From NCBI GenBank assembly GCA_944390715.1, contig CALXQS010000010.1:1-64000 (forward strand): a stretch of 64,000 nucleotides of DNA, written 5' to 3'. The notes under the pieces are model-generated. The model did not search any database. It was not told the DNA's origin and saw only the letters and a list, made by a program, of their open reading frames with translations. The stretch's first letter is position 1. Every line of letters starts with the position of its first letter. Position numbers and translations under genes: made by a program. The DNA is from an uncultured Duodenibacillus sp. (lineage in GTDB: Bacteria; Pseudomonadota; Gammaproteobacteria; Burkholderiales; Burkholderiaceae_F). Of this stretch, positions 61,693 through 64,000 are shown one piece after another.

Positions 61693-62572
61693 AAGTTCCT
61701 CCCTATTCTTTTTGTCTGAAGAGCCCCATGACTCTTAATTCGGAACTCTTGAGGATTCCAGCAAGAATAATGTCATTAATACCCCCCCCTCAGCAATACA
61801 GGCTATCCATTGCTGGGCTTGGCTTTTTTCCACGCTTAAGGAAAATAAAAGTGCTTATGGATGTTTGCTAGCCGCCCCCCCCCCATAAACAAAAAATACC
61901 TTTTAAGGGGTATGGGTACTTAATTCGTATTGATGACACCCCCAAAATGTTTGAAAACTCGAAAGTCTCAAAAGATTGGCTTAGGGGTTCGTCCTTGACG
62001 TTGCAAAAAAGAGAATTTGCGACAAAGGCTGCTTTTAAGAAGCTTTTTCTTTTAGAGCCTGCCTGCAGCCGCCAAGACGAGAAAGAAAAACTCTGAGCAC
62101 TGACTTGTTTCGGAATCAGCAAAGGATATTGAGCGCGCGGCACGTTCATTACGCGCCCAAAGGAGCTTGCAGAGGTCAGAAATCAACGCCCTTTCATGCT
62201 CTTAGTCGCTGGCTTCTGACAAGGCTTTGACTGCAAGCCGCCTGCGAGAAAGCCTTCCGTTATGAAGCCGGCTTCACGAGCCAAGCAAAGCGCGCGGCCG
62301 CGTCAATTTTTTTCTCAAATTGTTCTTAGGATTTGCGCCAGTGACAATTAAGACTGCCCCAAGGGCGAAAATCCTCAAAATTGCGCTGATATAAAGGTGC
62401 TTAGCCTCACTTTTGCAATCATGTGCTCACTGTCTAAGCAAAAATGCGTTTGTTTCTTTATTTTTAACTGCGTTGCTTAAAAAACAGTGGAAATTTTCTG
62501 CACTTTTTGCGACAGTTTTATGCGCCATCTTTTTCTCATACACTGCCCTTGCCGCAGGAGCATGAATGAACT
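61693..62572. other. Gene-free, AT-rich interval
   Basis: About 880 bp between the double-HTH gene and the MerR gene. It holds two C-runs (8 C at 61782-61789 and 10 C at 61875-61884, read as G-runs by the HTH gene's strand). The open frame in 61868-62149 shows no protein features. No repeats or RNA genes were seen. Confidence 0.6.
61782..61884 (-). promoter_or_regulatory. Two G-runs upstream of the double-HTH gene
   Basis: Read on the minus strand, G(8) at 61789-61782 lies about 90 bp and G(10) at 61884-61875 about 183 bp before the ATG. TTGTTT, 16 bases including the ten G, then TAGCAA is one promoter-like arrangement; the other tract is followed by TATTAATGACATTAT. Both are weaker than the autotransporter promoter. 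Confidence 0.35.
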
Positions 62573-62980
62573 ATGTCCGAAAATATTTACAGCATTGAGA
62601 GTCTTGCCGACATCACAGGTCTCACTCGCCGAACCATTCGCTATTACATCCAGGAAAAGCTTCTTGCTCCTCCGATCGGGACCCGCCGCGCGGCGCACTA
62701 CACGGCGCATCACCTTGAGAGGCTGCTCGCCATCCGCAGACTGGCTCAAGAAGGGCTGACGCTTGAAGCCATCCGCAGGAAGCTTGGCGGCAGCGATGCC
62801 CAAGAGCGCTTTCAGCAGTCGCAGGCCCGTCCCGGAACCGCACGCTCATGCGTGCACATGACCATTGCCGAAGGCATTGAACTCATGATTGATCCAGCCT
62901 GCGCCAAGCTCAGCGACCAGATGCTGCAGCAGCTGCTGATGCGTCTTCGGGCGCTGCTCGTTGACGAGCGCAGCTGCTGA
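62573..62980 (+). CDS. MerR-family transcriptional regulator
   Basis: A 135-aa MerR-type regulator. The winged helix starts IESLADITGLTRRTIRYYIQEKLLAPP and continues through HHLERLLAIRRLAQEGLTLEAIRRKL. There is no metal-binding cysteine pattern. The effector part is short and ends in a helical tail (KLSDQMLQQLLMRLRALL). The next gene lies 68 bp downstream and encodes a VIT/vWA protein, which it probably controls. Confidence 0.85.
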   Translation: MSENIYSIESLADITGLTRRTIRYYIQEKLLAPPIGTRRAAHYTAHHLERLLAIRRLAQEGLTLEAIRRKLGGSDAQERFQQSQARPGTARSCVHMTIAEGIELMIDPACAKLSDQMLQQLLMRLRALLVDERSC

Positions 62981-63048
62981 AGGCGGCAAGCCGCCTGCTC
63001 GCGGCAAAGACAGTGAATGTTCGACATACATGAAGGAAAGACGACGTG

Positions 63049-64000
63049 ATGCAGAAATGGAAAGGGCTTGAAAATTCAAATGGAAAGATTGCCCTCAAGA
63101 CGCTCAAATGGGACTGCCGCGTAGGGAACCTGCACTGCAGGCTGATTTCGACGCAGGAATACGTCAACACCTCAAAGGAAACGATTGAGGCCGTCTATAC
63201 GTTTTCTCTGCAGCGAGGCGCAGTGGTTGCTGACTTTTGCGTCGTCGTCAACGGCCGCACGCTCAAGGCGCGCATTGCGCCGCGCTCAAGCGCCGACGAA
63301 AACTACGAAAGCGCAAGAAATTCCGGCGACATGCCCGTGCTGCTTGAGCATGCCGACGAAGACATCTGCACGGTGAGCATTTCCGGCATCAAGCCCAAGG
63401 AAAAGGTGCTTGTTCGCATTGTCTGCGACTCCATGCTGAGTCAAATCGACTCAAGCCTGCGGCTGGCCATTCCCATGGTCACGGCAAAGCGCAGAGAACC
63501 CGGCGGCTTTTTTGCAAAGCTGCTGCCGCATCAGTTTTTTGAAAACTCCTTTTTCGTGCGCTACCCGATCAAAGCGCACTTTGAGTTCGTTGGACTAGCC
63601 TACGTCGAGAGCACGTTCAGCACGCCGGGATTTGAACACCGCTGCCGGCGCGAAAGCGACAAAGTCGTCCTTGACGTCGAAAGCGGCTTTGCCGACCGCG
63701 ATCTTGTTGTTGCCGTCACGGGCATGCGCCCGACTTCGAACGCCTTGTTCTTTGTCGACGGCAGCCACTACCGCGGCATTGTCCACCTGCCGATTCCGCG
63801 CTCGATCGCGCAAGGCCGCCTAAAGCCTTTGACGCTTGACGTCGTCGTCGACTGCTCGGGCAGCATGTCTGGAGCCGCTGCCGAACAAGCCCGCTGCGCA
63901 CTCAGCGACCTTGCGGGCGAGCTCTCCGAGCACGACGACCTGCGGGTGTTCTTTGCGGGATCAAAGCCTCATGCCGCCTTGGGCAAGCCGCATGCGTGCA
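63049..64000 (+). CDS. VIT and von Willebrand factor A domain protein (3' end outside window)
   Basis: An open frame from ATG 63049 to the window end, at least 317 residues. The N-terminal VIT domain shows ETIEAVYTFSLQRGAVVADFCVVVNGRTL, with the typical ARNSGDMPVLLEHADEDICTVSISGIKPKEKV. The vWA domain begins near residue 255, LTLDVVVDCSGSMSG, with a MIDAS DxSxS metal site. Such proteins bind partners in a metal-dependent way, and some bacterial ones act with MoxR ATPases, none of which is seen here. It is probably cotranscribed with the MerR gene. Confidence 0.8.
   Translation, partial: MQKWKGLENSNGKIALKTLKWDCRVGNLHCRLISTQEYVNTSKETIEAVYTFSLQRGAVVADFCVVVNGRTLKARIAPRSSADENYESARNSGDMPVLLEHADEDICTVSISGIKPKEKVLVRIVCDSMLSQIDSSLRLAIPMVTAKRREPGGFFAKLLPHQFFENSFFVRYPIKAHFEFVGLAYVESTFSTPGFEHRCRRESDKVVLDVESGFADRDLVVAVTGMRPTSNALFFVDGSHYRGIVHLPIPRSIAQGRLKPLTLDVVVDCSGSMSGAAAEQARCALSDLAGELSEHDDLRVFFAGSKPHAALGKPHAC

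Noticed and set aside
61868-62149. 93-codon minus-strand frame ending in GGGG encoded by the G-run.
   Set aside because: Composition is not protein-like, there is no Shine-Dalgarno, and the final glycines come from the homopolymer tract.
1-64000. CRISPR arrays, tRNA, rRNA genes.
   Set aside because: No array of regularly spaced repeats and no cloverleaf or rRNA-like stretch was noticed while reading both strands; a tRNAscan or Infernal run would be decisive.

Overview
The window looks like a chromosomal stretch of a G+C-rich betaproteobacterium, most likely a gut Burkholderiales of the Sutterella/Parasutterella type. This is an inference from the F-type transfer genes, an autotransporter with an extended signal peptide, the anaerobic-style catabolic genes and the flavoprotein-reductase fragment; no rRNA or other lineage marker is present. 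Almost all of it is accessory DNA, made of blocks that do not depend on each other.

Left end (1-14.9 kb). A few codons of a transposase-like gene and an AAA/DUF4143 ATPase are followed by a broken second copy of the start of that ATPase. Then comes a catabolic cluster built on an oxamate/oxalurate carbamoyltransferase (AllF/FdrA, AllG, AllH) and a carbamate kinase. With it are two tandem MFS carriers, a fumarylacetoacetate-hydrolase-fold enzyme, an amidase-signature enzyme and a LysR regulator. The likely logic is uptake of a carbamoylated or amidated organic acid, phosphorolysis to carbamoyl phosphate, and ATP from carbamate kinase. A 53-bp sequence occurs in the same orientation on each side of this module (1617 and 13583), next to broken genes. 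A decayed flavoprotein reductase, a GNAT acetyltransferase and a small GIY-YIG protein close the block.

Conjugation block (15.2-39.6 kb, all minus strand, transcribed right to left). This is a nearly complete F-type mating-pair-formation operon: traA, L, E, K, B, V, C, a trbI-like gene, traW, an unknown gene, traU, trbC, traN in two parts, traF, traH, traG. Many junctions overlap by a few bases. Departures from the F plan are a 798-aa TrbI-like protein, a 373-aa unknown protein between TraW and TraU, and TraN split into two separate genes. No relaxase, coupling protein (TraD) or integrase is in the window. The leader of traA holds a 12-bp perfect inverted repeat.

Surface block (40.3-47.1 kb). 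An orphan 288-303 aa protein precedes a large autotransporter whose promoter region has a run of 11 G between a consensus -35 and an extended -10. This is a textbook layout for phase variation. A small orphan protein follows.

Defence island (47.3-59.4 kb). A minus-strand set encodes a cytosine-5 methyltransferase, Vsr, a MutL/GHKL ATPase, a Z1-domain ATPase, a PD-(D/E)XK protein and an AIPR protein, that is, an MZA-type system. Two stand-alone restriction endonuclease genes lie beside it: a PLD-type NgoFVII-like gene divergent from the methylase, and a PD-(D/E)XK gene convergent to that.

Right end (59.5-64 kb). A UxaA-family dehydratase gene with a near-consensus promoter, an orphan double-HTH protein with two G-runs upstream, and a MerR regulator followed by a VIT/von Willebrand A protein cut by the window edge.
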